Assembly: GCA_016025055.1 (NCBI GenBank)
Contig: CP065590.1
Span: 1,798,001-1,862,000 of the forward strand
Length of the DNA: 64,000 nt
From: Chryseobacterium indologenes
GTDB lineage: Bacteria; Bacteroidota; Bacteroidia; Flavobacteriales; Weeksellaceae
Direction of reading: 5' to 3'
The notes under the pieces were generated by a model, which saw only the letters and a list, made by a program, of their open reading frames with translations, did not search any database and was not told the origin of the DNA. Numbering within the stretch: the first letter of the stretch is position 1; the number at the start of each line of letters is the position of its first letter. Of this stretch, positions 26,244 to 34,972 are shown piece by piece. The translations under genes and the position numbers were made by a program.

Positions 26244-27519
26244 ATTGGTAATACGTATCCATAAACCAGAAAAACTCTGACATTCTGAACCAGTTATTGG
26301 CAAGGAGATAGATGACTAATATACTTACCGTCACCGTTAAAAACGACAGTGCTTTAGGTGAGGATCCGTATGCATAAAATAGCCATCCTATAAGCAACGG
26401 ATAGACAAAGATGAAGTGACCGCCATAAATGTAGGAAGTATGCAGTCCGAATCTCATGATGCAGTGTATAATGATGTCCATAAGAAAAGAAATCATTATA
26501 ACCTGTACCCATTTGTTTTTAAAATTTTTCAGATAACTCCAACTTATCAATATCAGTACAGTTCCTATAAAAATATAGGAAAATACAGATGAATAAAGGT
26601 CCATATAAAGGCCTTTGAAGTCAAAACCTTTCATATTATGTTTATCTGAAATGATAAAACCGGGAAACAAAATATTACCTCCGAAAAAGAAGGAGAGAAT
26701 CATGTCCCAGGTCGGCATAGACTCAACATTGGAGAACTTTTCGTATTGTTGATTGGTCTTTGAAAAGATATTCTCGTATTTAAAATCGATTCTGTTTAGA
26801 TATAACAGTAGGTAACAAATTGTTGCAATCATAACTCTCAATACGGCGTTTCCGAATTTTTTTCCAACTTGAAAAAAGATTTTTTCAAAAAGTAAAGGGA
26901 TGAAAACTTTCACAAAATTGGTTATCGTGAGCCCGCCAATCGTAATTCCTGCAAGTGATAATGCTGCCACGGGTGTTTTTTCTTCTCGACCAAGCTTTAT
27001 GGCTGCATAATGATTGTACAACGAAAGTAAAAAGAGTGTGTATGTAAAGTTTTCAGGAGTAAAAGATAATATGATATTGGTTGAAAACACACCGAAAAAG
27101 AAGGTTAATAGTAGGCTTATCCGTAAGGGAAGCTTGATGATATTCTTTAAATATTTAAAAATCTGCAGCACGGTAAGGCTGATGATAATATTGCTTAACC
27201 ACGCCAGCGTCAACCTGAAACCGGAATCCATTTTTCCACCTGAAATAAATAATGAAAATTCTCTGACCCAATTGAAAAAATAATAGGATAAAGGATGGCG
27301 TTCAAAACTTCCCCCGGTCATGAGGATAGATTTATTATCAAAGCTAAAATAAGCATCCCAGGGAATCCTGTTGTCAAAAATAATCCTGTAATGAATGGCA
27401 ATGTAAGATCCGAGAATTCCATAACAGATTATGAAAAATAAGAATACAGCCAGTTCTGTATAGGAGGACGGAAAAATCAGCTTTAAAAAATTAATGAATT
27501 TTGTTTTAATAAAAGACAC
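26242..27519 (-). CDS. Polytopic membrane protein of unknown function
   Basis: A 425-residue protein with about ten hydrophobic segments. The first loop contains IPWDAYFSFDNKSILMTGG and FERHPLSYYFF, a layout seen in GT-C-type glycosyltransferases and in uncharacterised Bacteroidota families of similar size (DUF6080-like is my best guess, from memory). A lipid-linked sugar transferase is possible, but I see no decisive catalytic motif. It sits alone between a convergent SPOR gene and the terminator of the upstream T9SS cargo gene. Confidence 0.6.
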   Translation of the reverse strand: MSFIKTKFINFLKLIFPSSYTELAVFLFFIICYGILGSYIAIHYRIIFDNRIPWDAYFSFDNKSILMTGGSFERHPLSYYFFNWVREFSLFISGGKMDSGFRLTLAWLSNIIISLTVLQIFKYLKNIIKLPLRISLLLTFFFGVFSTNIILSFTPENFTYTLFLLSLYNHYAAIKLGREEKTPVAALSLAGITIGGLTITNFVKVFIPLLFEKIFFQVGKKFGNAVLRVMIATICYLLLYLNRIDFKYENIFSKTNQQYEKFSNVESMPTWDMILSFFFGGNILFPGFIISDKHNMKGFDFKGLYMDLYSSVFSYIFIGTVLILISWSYLKNFKNKWVQVIMISFLMDIIIHCIMRFGLHTSYIYGGHFIFVYPLLIGWLFYAYGSSPKALSFLTVTVSILVIYLLANNWFRMSEFFWFMDTYYQ

Positions 27520-27547
27520 AGATCATATTTTTTGCAAAAGTAAAATA

Positions 27548-27571
27548 AAAAACCACCAATTCAGGTGGTTT
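27548..27571 (-). terminator. Terminator of the T9SS cargo gene
   Basis: AAACCACC / GGTGGTTT hairpin with a T run on the minus strand, 25 bp beyond the stop codon. Confidence 0.85.
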
Positions 27572-27595
27572 CAGAAAGATTGTATAACGTTGTTA

Positions 27596-28552
27596 TTATT
27601 GTCTGATTATTTTTTCCGTTGTAGAGCTTCCGTCGGAGAAATCTACCTTCATCAGATAGGTTCCTTTGGGTAGGCCGGAAATATCTGTATTTCCGTCTTT
27701 ATCAATGTTTATTGTTTTTCCTGAGGCGTCCATAACCGTTGTCGCAGTAATTTTCCTGTCCGTTTTGATATTGACTTTTCCTGTTGTCGGGTTAGGATAA
27801 ATCACTGTACTTGCTTTCGTTTTTGATGTTTCCATAGTGGCAAGTGTTGCTGCTGTTGTGATTTTTACGTCATCCAACATAAACATATATTTATCTGACG
27901 ACATGTATTGAAACCCGATCTTTACACTTTGTCCGGCATACGTATCTAAGTTGATGGTAACTTGGGTCCAGTCTGTGTAAGGTGCTGTAGATGTGGCAGG
28001 AGAAGAGATGATGGTGAAATTTGCAGCAGATGTCGGATTACCGGTTCCTGTATAAACTCCCACCTTGTAGCTTTCTACAAAATCTGGAGATAATGCCTTT
28101 ACCCAGAATGTTAAAATATTTGAGCTGGCTCCTAAGGTGATGGAAGGAGTGATCAGCCAGTCGTTATTGGCTGTAACAGGACCTGCGGGAACTCCAGCCC
28201 ACGAAACGGCACATTTTTGTCCTCCGTGCGGAGTAAAATTTCGGATTTCTTCATCGGCAGCAGTTGATGTAAGATTGTTGGTTGCATTGCTTGCAGAAAC
28301 GTTAAATATCTGAAAAGCCATTTTAGCGCCGGCATTCGTCCAGTTGGCTGACCATGAGGGTGAGGCAGCTCCACCCACTACTGGCCCTCCGCCTGTGTAA
28401 GTATTTAAGCCATCCAGATCTAATGACGTCCAAGTACCAAAGTTGCCGATCGCGAAATTGGTATATGATTCAAAGCCCTCATCGAGCAAAACTGTTTGGG
28501 AATACGCATAAGTTCCCCATAGCAAACTTAAAGAAAGTATAACTTTTTTCAT
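27596..28552 (-). CDS. Secreted protein with type IX sorting domain and jelly-roll (choice-of-anchor-like) domain
   Basis: A 318-residue protein. Signal peptide KKVILSLSLLWGTYAYSQ, then an all-beta domain (LLDEGFESYTNFAIGNFGTW, NDWLITPSITLGASSNILTF, MLDDVKIT) of the cleaved-adhesin/choice-of-anchor J type. The C-terminus is a type A T9SS sorting signal: VIYPNPTTGKVNIKT near residue 250, GLPKGTYLMKVDF, and an end in EKIIRQ. It should be exported through the outer membrane by the Por/T9SS and anchored on the surface or released. No catalytic residues are evident, so binding or adhesion is the likeliest role. Confidence 0.9.
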   Translation of the reverse strand: MKKVILSLSLLWGTYAYSQTVLLDEGFESYTNFAIGNFGTWTSLDLDGLNTYTGGGPVVGGAASPSWSANWTNAGAKMAFQIFNVSASNATNNLTSTAADEEIRNFTPHGGQKCAVSWAGVPAGPVTANNDWLITPSITLGASSNILTFWVKALSPDFVESYKVGVYTGTGNPTSAANFTIISSPATSTAPYTDWTQVTINLDTYAGQSVKIGFQYMSSDKYMFMLDDVKITTAATLATMETSKTKASTVIYPNPTTGKVNIKTDRKITATTVMDASGKTINIDKDGNTDISGLPKGTYLMKVDFSDGSSTTEKIIRQ

Positions 28553-28633
28553 ATCGAATATTTTGTTAAATGTAATAAAAAATTCGATATGTTAATTGAA
28601 AATCAGTATTTTATGTTTTATTTTAACATTTTA

Positions 28634-30175
28634 TCACGAACTGCAGGAAAGAGTAGAGCATCCTGCAATATCATCATATCCTGATGGACGCTTCGATGAA
28701 AATTCAGGGAAAAGCTCCTGATACGGATTTTCCAGAGCCTGGGTTAGTTTATTCAACATTTCTGTTTTGCCATTGTTAATTTCCTCGATACATTGATATA
28801 ACAAATAATTTCTAAGAATGAATTTCGGGTTTGATTCTTTCATCATTGCTACAGAATCTTCTTTTGATATCGTGTTGAGTTCCGATCGCAATTCATATCT
28901 CTTTATAAAGTCCTTTATCTTTTTTAAACTTTCATCATTTAAGTGGCCATAAGATATATTCCTGAAAAGTTTCTGCAGGTCAGATTCGGGATTTATCTTT
29001 TCAAGTACATTAAAAAATAAAGTGTAATCCAGTTGTAGTTCCTGCATCAACCCTTGCCAACTTGTGAAAAAGTCTTCGTCATCTTTTAGTAATTCGTCGA
29101 GTCCGAACTTTCTGCATAGCATTTTATCGTGCGCTTCCCAGAAATAGCTTCCAAAATTATTTAAGGTGTTTTCGAGAAATTTCTCGTCTTTTACTAATGG
29201 ATGAAGAGCGTTGGCGAGTTGCCAGAGATTCCACTGTGAAATTTGTCCCTGTTTTCCAAATGCATACCTTCTTCCCGGCAGATCGGTAGTGTTTGGAGTG
29301 AAGTTCAGGTCATATTCATCCATCATGGAGTAAGGTCCGTAGTCAATTGTCAGTCCTAAAATCGACATATTGTCTGTATTCATTACGCCATGTACAAAAC
29401 CGACCCTGAACCATTCGATCATTAAATTGGCTGTTCGTGTGCATACATTTTCAAAAAAGTCTTTGTATTTCTGGTCGCCTGATGAAGTAATCTCCGGAAA
29501 ATAATTTTCGATCGTAAAATCTGTGAGATCCTGTAATGTTTTGTATTCTCCCTGGGCAGACATCAGTTCAAAATGTCCGAAACGAAGAAAACTTTCTGCG
29601 GTTCTTATAATGACGGCTCCTTTTTCATATTGTGGATTTCCGCTGTACATAATATCACGTACAACATCTTCTCCGGTCAGTACCAAGCTTAGTGCCCGCG
29701 TGGTTGGAACTCCCAGATGAAACATGGCTTCGCTCATCAGGTATTCCCGAACAGAAGATCTCAGTACGGCTCTTCCGTCTGCGTGTCTGGAATAGGGTGT
29801 TGCACCGGCTCCTTTCCACTGGATCTCCGTTTTTTTTCCTCCTTCATTGATGATCTCTCCCGCCAAAATGGCTCTTCCGTCTCCAAGCTGTCCGGCCCAG
29901 TTGCCAAACTGATGCCCTGCATAAGCTGTTGCATACGTCTGAATGTTATCAGGAAGCTGATTTCCTGCCAGAAAGTTCAGGTCTTTTTCTTCAAATTTCC
30001 CCAGTCCGATTTCTTCAGCAAGTGTTTCATTAAAAGCGATGAGTGCGGGCTTGTCAAAACCTGCGGGCTGAGTGGTTGCAAATAAGACCTTTGGAGTATT
30101 TCTCTGCATAAGGTTATTGGAAAAGTCTCCCGGAAATTTCTTGATAAAAGGCTGTCTGATACGTTCGATATTCAT
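28634..30175 (-). CDS. selO: Protein adenylyltransferase SelO (YdiU family)
   Basis: A 513-residue pseudokinase-fold protein. SelO-family enzymes attach AMP to Ser, Thr or Tyr residues of proteins in redox homeostasis. Visible features are QLGDGRAILAGEI near residue 97, YSRHADGRAVLRSSVREYL near 128, the metal/catalytic region HGVMNTDNMSILGLTIDYGP near 260, and GRRYAFGKQGQISQWNLWQL near 300. The C-terminus ends in CSTLSCSS, where the penultimate-region cysteine stands where some eukaryotic homologues have selenocysteine. Full length for the family. Single-gene unit. Confidence 0.94.
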   Translation of the reverse strand: MNIERIRQPFIKKFPGDFSNNLMQRNTPKVLFATTQPAGFDKPALIAFNETLAEEIGLGKFEEKDLNFLAGNQLPDNIQTYATAYAGHQFGNWAGQLGDGRAILAGEIINEGGKKTEIQWKGAGATPYSRHADGRAVLRSSVREYLMSEAMFHLGVPTTRALSLVLTGEDVVRDIMYSGNPQYEKGAVIIRTAESFLRFGHFELMSAQGEYKTLQDLTDFTIENYFPEITSSGDQKYKDFFENVCTRTANLMIEWFRVGFVHGVMNTDNMSILGLTIDYGPYSMMDEYDLNFTPNTTDLPGRRYAFGKQGQISQWNLWQLANALHPLVKDEKFLENTLNNFGSYFWEAHDKMLCRKFGLDELLKDDEDFFTSWQGLMQELQLDYTLFFNVLEKINPESDLQKLFRNISYGHLNDESLKKIKDFIKRYELRSELNTISKEDSVAMMKESNPKFILRNYLLYQCIEEINNGKTEMLNKLTQALENPYQELFPEFSSKRPSGYDDIAGCSTLSCSS

Positions 30176-30202
30176 ACTTCAAAGGTATTAATTATAAAAG
30201 AA

Positions 30203-30230
30203 AAGACCTTCCAAATTATTGAAAGGTCTT
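30203..30230 (-). terminator. Terminator of the PBP1A gene
   Basis: AAGACCTT / AAGGTCTT hairpin 21 bp beyond the PBP1A stop, followed on the minus strand by a T-rich stretch. Confidence 0.8.
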
Positions 30231-30250
30231 GTATATTTCTAAAAGAGAAT

Positions 30251-32629
30251 TTATTTATTGAAATCTACTTCATCATTAGAATGAAGATTTTCATTGATAT
30301 TTTCTTCTTTCTTCTCTGCAGGTTTTTTTGGAGTCGGGTCTACAGGTCTCGGATTTTTGATCTCGTCAATGGTTTGAAGGCTTCCGTCATCTCCGTAACC
30401 TCCGCCTAAGCCTTTAAGGTTTGAGCATCCGTCTTTCCAGTCTGAAGGTTTGGTGAATTTATCATCCGGTGTAACGCCTAATGTTTTGTCTGCCCATACT
30501 TTTTTCATGAAGATGGCCCAGATCGGTAGTGCCATTCTAGCTCCCTGACCTTCACCTGTCCCGAAGAAGTGGGTTGCCCTGTCTTCCCATCCAACCCATG
30601 CACCGGTTGCCAGTTTTGGTGTGATTCCCATAAACCAACCGTCGGAGTTGTTCTGTGTTGTACCTGTTTTAGCTGCAATTTCAACTGCCTTTGAAATACC
30701 TCTTCTTCCCAATTCGCCGGAAGCGGTACCATATTGTGCTACACCTTTCATGAGTTCAATCATCGTGTAGGCGTACATCGGGTTCATAACTTCTTTAGGT
30801 TCTACATTTACTTCTTTGATAACCCTTCCGTTGGCGTCCTCAATTCTCCAGATCATCTCCGGCTTATTGTAGTTACCGTAGTTGGCGAATGTACTGTAAG
30901 CACCTAGCATCTCATAAATAGTAATATCTGACGAACCTAAGGCAATTGTATTGTTTCTAGGAATATCTTCTGTTACTCCAAGATCTCTTGCCGTCTGGAT
31001 AACGGCATCCACACCCGTCATTTCGATAAGTCTGGCGGCAACAGGGTTCTGAGAATGTGCCAATGCATCCTTTAAAGTAAGCATTCCTCCTCTTCCCGGA
31101 ACATGCCATCCGTTATGATCATACGTTCCGTTGGAAACGGCAGAACATGGTGTCATTCCCAGTTTCATAATAGCTGTAGCATATACGAAAGGCTTGAAGG
31201 TAGATCCTACCTGTCTTTTACCTTGTTTGATGTGGTCATACTGGAAGTGCTGCCAGTCAATACCTCCTACCCAGGCTTTGATTTCTCCGGTTCCTGGAAC
31301 CATAGACATTAGACCTGCCTGAGCAATTTGTTTATGATATCTGATGGAGTCCCAAGGTGACATTTCTACCTCTTCTTCTCCGTTCCATGTGAATCGGGAA
31401 GTTTTGATCGGTTTTTTGAATTCCATCATGATAGAATCTTCAGGCATACCATCAGCTTTAAGAAGCTTGTAACGTCCGGTTCTCTTCATGGCCTGAACCA
31501 TTACATCCTTGATCTGTTTGTCATTAAGGTAATAGAAAGGTCTGTTCTTTCTTCCTCTCTGCTCTGCATCAAATCTTTTCTGAAGATCGGTTAAATGTTC
31601 CTTGATAGCCTCTTCTGCATATTTTTGCATTTTAGAGTCAAGGGTTACATATATTTTTAAACCGTCTTTATAAAGATTAAGTTTTTTGCCGGTTTCTTTT
31701 TCGTGAGTTTCGAGATATTTATCAATCTCTTTTCTCAGGTAAAACTTATAATAGGCGGAATATCCGTCGGTAATACTTTTAATAGGGTGGAAGTCTACTT
31801 CTACAGGAGTATTGATCGCTTTTTGATATGTTTCCTCGTTGATGTAACCTGTTTTCTGCATCTGATCCAGTACAACATTTCTTCTTTCCTTCGCCTTTTC
31901 AGGGTACCTGTAAGGATTGTTTTTTCTTGGATTTTCAAGCATAGCCACAAATGTTGCGGCTTCAGGTAATGTAAGTTCTGAGGTTTTTTTGTTAAAATAA
32001 ACTCTGGAAGCCATTTCAATACCATTGGCATTGAAAAGAAAGTCGAATTTATTGAAATACAGGGTAATGATCTCTTCTTTGGTGTATCTTTTTTCAAGGC
32101 TTACGGCTACTACCCATTCTTTCAGTTTCTGAAACGCTCTTTGAACTTTATTTTGAGAAGCATTTCCGGTGAAGAGAAGCTTTGCAAGCTGCTGGGTAAT
32201 TGTAGAACCACCACCACGTTTACCTCCGTAAGCAACAGCTCTGGCGATAGAATACAAATCTATTCCTGAGTGTTCTTTGAAACGTTCGTCTTCTTTCGCC
32301 TGAAGAGCATAGATAACATAAGGAGGAAGATCCTTATACACAATAGGTTGTGTTTTTTCTTTTTCAAACTTGCCTAAAATGACCCCGTCTGAAGAAATGA
32401 TCTCAGAAGCGACAAAGATGTCCGGGTTTTCAAGTTCTTTTACATCCGGCATTTCCCCAAGGAAACCCTGAGAAACTGCAAAGAAAAGACCTGAAATTCC
32501 TAAAACTACTGCAATGAGTCCAATCCAAATAAATGAAACCCATTTTTTCCAGGAGGTGTTTTTTCTTTTTTTTGGGAGGCAGAGGAAAAGTTTTCCCCTT
32601 ATTTCCTGCATTTTTTTGTTTTCTTCCAT
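30251..32629 (-). CDS. Class A penicillin-binding protein (PBP1A-type)
   Basis: A 792-residue bifunctional peptidoglycan synthase: short cytoplasmic tail, one membrane segment (WIGLIAVVLGISGLFFAV), a GT51 glycosyltransferase domain (EDERFKEHSGID near residue 112, GGSTITQQLAKLLF near 139) and a transpeptidase domain with SxxK in GSTFKPFVYA (about 485), SQN in AHSQNPVAARL (about 535) and KTG in AAKTGTTQNNSDGWFMG (about 660). The tail after about 745 is charged and Pro/Lys/Glu-rich. It starts 6 bp after gldH, in a run ricT-gldH-PBP1A. Confidence 0.96.
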   Translation of the reverse strand: MEENKKMQEIRGKLFLCLPKKRKNTSWKKWVSFIWIGLIAVVLGISGLFFAVSQGFLGEMPDVKELENPDIFVASEIISSDGVILGKFEKEKTQPIVYKDLPPYVIYALQAKEDERFKEHSGIDLYSIARAVAYGGKRGGGSTITQQLAKLLFTGNASQNKVQRAFQKLKEWVVAVSLEKRYTKEEIITLYFNKFDFLFNANGIEMASRVYFNKKTSELTLPEAATFVAMLENPRKNNPYRYPEKAKERRNVVLDQMQKTGYINEETYQKAINTPVEVDFHPIKSITDGYSAYYKFYLRKEIDKYLETHEKETGKKLNLYKDGLKIYVTLDSKMQKYAEEAIKEHLTDLQKRFDAEQRGRKNRPFYYLNDKQIKDVMVQAMKRTGRYKLLKADGMPEDSIMMEFKKPIKTSRFTWNGEEEVEMSPWDSIRYHKQIAQAGLMSMVPGTGEIKAWVGGIDWQHFQYDHIKQGKRQVGSTFKPFVYATAIMKLGMTPCSAVSNGTYDHNGWHVPGRGGMLTLKDALAHSQNPVAARLIEMTGVDAVIQTARDLGVTEDIPRNNTIALGSSDITIYEMLGAYSTFANYGNYNKPEMIWRIEDANGRVIKEVNVEPKEVMNPMYAYTMIELMKGVAQYGTASGELGRRGISKAVEIAAKTGTTQNNSDGWFMGITPKLATGAWVGWEDRATHFFGTGEGQGARMALPIWAIFMKKVWADKTLGVTPDDKFTKPSDWKDGCSNLKGLGGGYGDDGSLQTIDEIKNPRPVDPTPKKPAEKKEENINENLHSNDEVDFNK

Positions 32630-32635
32630 TTATGG

Positions 32636-33103
32636 TTACGGTTTAGCCGTTTCTATTTTTACCCCAATATCCTCAATTCCCGGAAGGTTATCATTTCTCA
32701 TCGCCTGAATCAGGCCGATTTCATATTTCCCTTTTGCCGGAAACCTGTATTTTAATCTGTACTGAAATAACGTTTCTTTTGTGTCACCAAAGCCTGTACC
32801 AAGCCATTCTCCATTTGGTTTTGCCAAAACATAATTCAGGGTGTCTGTTTCCTTTTTCTTGTTTTGCAGATTGGTGAAGTTTACAATAAACCTTATATTG
32901 CTGTAAGGGTAATTGTTGTTGTTTCTTACGACAAATATAATATTTTTAGGATTCTGCGGATCTGTAATTTCAAGATTAAATTTTTGCTCACTTTTCTTGT
33001 TCCACTTATTGTCAACAGAGTTCATAATGACGGCTTCTCCCGGAGAAGAAGAGGTACAGCTAAAGAAAAGGATAAGGGAAAATAATCCTAAAATTTTACG
33101 CAT
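32636..33103 (-). CDS. gldH: Gliding motility lipoprotein GldH
   Basis: About 155 residues from the ATG at 33103. The frame opens further upstream to 33187, but only MRKILGLFSLILFFSC is a proper lipoprotein signal (Cys near 16). The rest (FNLEITDPQNPKNIIFVVRN, YSNIRFIVNFTNL, KYRFPAKGKYEIGLIQAMRN) matches the GldH family layout. GldH is one of the Gld lipoproteins needed for gliding and type IX function in Flavobacterium. The gene overlaps the 3' end of ricT by 8 bp and is followed by a PBP1A gene after 6 bp. Confidence 0.88.
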   Translation of the reverse strand: MRKILGLFSLILFFSCTSSSPGEAVIMNSVDNKWNKKSEQKFNLEITDPQNPKNIIFVVRNNNNYPYSNIRFIVNFTNLQNKKKETDTLNYVLAKPNGEWLGTGFGDTKETLFQYRLKYRFPAKGKYEIGLIQAMRNDNLPGIEDIGVKIETAKP

Positions 33104-34487
33104 TGTTATCTTTTTTTGGAGGATATTTCTTTTTAAATTTTTTCTTGTTCGGATTGTTGTTTTGAGGTTTTTTCTCGCCATCAGCATTGTTAGCTTCTAC
33201 CTTCACCACTGCTGCTTTTTGTTGCGGATTGGGTTTTTGCTGTTTTTGCTGGTTTCCTGAATGAGCGTTTTGGTTCTCAGGTTTTTCAGAACGTTCCGGT
33301 CTTTCTTGCCTGTCCGGTCTGTTTTTCTTTTGCCCCTGATTTTGTCCCTGATTATTATGGGGCTTATTCTGGTTATTTCGGTTTCTGTTTCCTCTGTTTT
33401 TCTTTTCGAAGCGGTCTACATTGTTTTCCTGGATCAGGTCAATACTTTGCAATGGCGATTCTGGCTGTTTCAAATCTTCCAGAGGAGGTGTTTTTTCTCC
33501 TCTTTTATTTTTTGAAATCAGTTTTTTCACAAGATCGATATCAAAATCATACCATGCGATAGAGCTGTCTACGTATGCAAACCACATTTTCTTTTTGAAA
33601 ACATCTATTTTAATACAGAAGGCTTTTCCTTTTTCTGTATCGAGCGTTGTCGAAGAAGAAGGGAAATTGCTTAACGCATCCAGGTAGCTATCCAGCTCAT
33701 AATTAAGACAACATTTAAGTTTACCACATTGTCCCGCAAGCTTTTGTGGGTTGATGCTCAGCTGTTGGTATCTCGCTACATTGGTATTTACAGATCTGAA
33801 ATCTGTAAGCCATGTTGAGCAGCAAAGTTCTCTGCCACAGGATCCGATTCCACCTACTTTTGCCGCTTCCTGTCTGAAACCGATCTGTTTCATATCGATT
33901 TTAGTCCTGAAGGCTCCTGCGTAATCTTTAATCAGTTGTCTGAAGTCTACACGGTTTTCAGCCGTATAGTAAAAGGTTACTTTCGAAGAGTCGCCTTGGT
34001 ATTCCACATCGGTAACTTTCATTTCGAGGCCAAGTCTTTGAGCAATTTTTCTTGCTTCAAGCTTTACGCCATCTTCTTTTTTCCTTGCTTCCTGCCATAC
34101 CTCAAGATCCTTTTGGTTGGCCTGTCTGTATATTTTAAGGGCTGATTCTTCAGAAAATTTCTTCTTTTTCATCTGAATCTTTACCAATTCTCCCGTAAGG
34201 CTTACTACGCCTACATCGTGTCCCGGACTTGATTCTACTGTAACTACGCTACCTATATGTAAAGGAATATTATTTACATTCTTATAAAACGATTTTCTGT
34301 CATTTTTAAACCTAACTTCTACAAAGTCACACCTGTTAGGTGCCGGATTGTTGATGTTAGAAAGCCAGTCAAAAACACTTAATTTATAACTATTCCCGCA
34401 GGTATTTACATTTTCACAGCCATTTGCGGTCTTTTTGGGACCACAAGAATGTGCAGAATCGCCGGATGTTTTACATCCACAACTCAT
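33096..34487 (-). CDS. ricT: PSP1/RicT family regulatory iron-sulfur protein
   Basis: A 463-residue protein. A Cys-rich N-terminus (MSCGCKTSGDSAHSCG) is followed by the PSP1 domain with its cysteine motif GSCGRELCCSTWL near residue 215 and QCGKLKCCLNYE near 250. Homologues (YaaT/RicT) bind Fe-S clusters and help RNA processing and developmental decisions in Bacillus. The last 150 residues or so are highly polar and disordered (Asn, Gln, Lys, Pro, Arg runs), ending in a Lys-rich stretch. It overlaps gldH by 8 bp. Promoter at 34510-34538. Confidence 0.92.
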   Translation of the reverse strand: MSCGCKTSGDSAHSCGPKKTANGCENVNTCGNSYKLSVFDWLSNINNPAPNRCDFVEVRFKNDRKSFYKNVNNIPLHIGSVVTVESSPGHDVGVVSLTGELVKIQMKKKKFSEESALKIYRQANQKDLEVWQEARKKEDGVKLEARKIAQRLGLEMKVTDVEYQGDSSKVTFYYTAENRVDFRQLIKDYAGAFRTKIDMKQIGFRQEAAKVGGIGSCGRELCCSTWLTDFRSVNTNVARYQQLSINPQKLAGQCGKLKCCLNYELDSYLDALSNFPSSSTTLDTEKGKAFCIKIDVFKKKMWFAYVDSSIAWYDFDIDLVKKLISKNKRGEKTPPLEDLKQPESPLQSIDLIQENNVDRFEKKNRGNRNRNNQNKPHNNQGQNQGQKKNRPDRQERPERSEKPENQNAHSGNQQKQQKPNPQQKAAVVKVEANNADGEKKPQNNNPNKKKFKKKYPPKKDNNA

Positions 34488-34509
34488 ATTTCTATTATTT
34501 ATAATCTTG

Positions 34510-34538
34510 CAAATTTATGTATTTTTATCTTTATGCAA
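34510..34538 (-). promoter_or_regulatory. Promoter of ricT-gldH-PBP1A
   Basis: Minus-strand TTG (34536-34538), 18-bp spacer, -7 TAAATTTG (34510-34517), 22 bp before the ricT ATG. Confidence 0.7.
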
Positions 34539-34972
34539 TTCTAAAATAATTAAATAACCTGAATTCAGGCTAAAACATTATTATCTTTTAACAAATAAGT
34601 AAGAGGAAGCCTATGTATAAGGAATTATAAGAGGTTGAAAAAATTAACATTTTTTTTACCATCAGTAGAACGTCTTCCGGAAATTTATTAAGTAGATTTG
34701 CTAAAATTAACATTTGATATAGGGAGTCTGTAATCCTTCGCTTTTCTATAACTTATATTTCGTTAAATTAAACCATTGTTTAATCTTAAACATTCTGATA
34801 GATTGTTTTTGTTGATGCTGTTTAAGGGCTTAATATCTATGGTTTTGTAAACTTTTTTTCTTTAAGTGTTATTTTAAACATAATTTTCTTTTGGTATATT
34901 GTTTAAAATATTGGCAAATATTAACAGATGTATTCAAAATAATTTTATATTTGGGTTATATAATAACAGTCT
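34539..34972. other. A+T-rich intergenic region between ricT and the FadL gene
   Basis: Divergent-gene spacer. I find no coding frame, repeat or hairpin here, only a -7 box TATATTTG at 34946-34953 (plus strand), 19 bp before the FadL ATG, which should drive the FadL-SGNH pair. Its length is greater than most spacers in this window. Confidence 0.5.
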
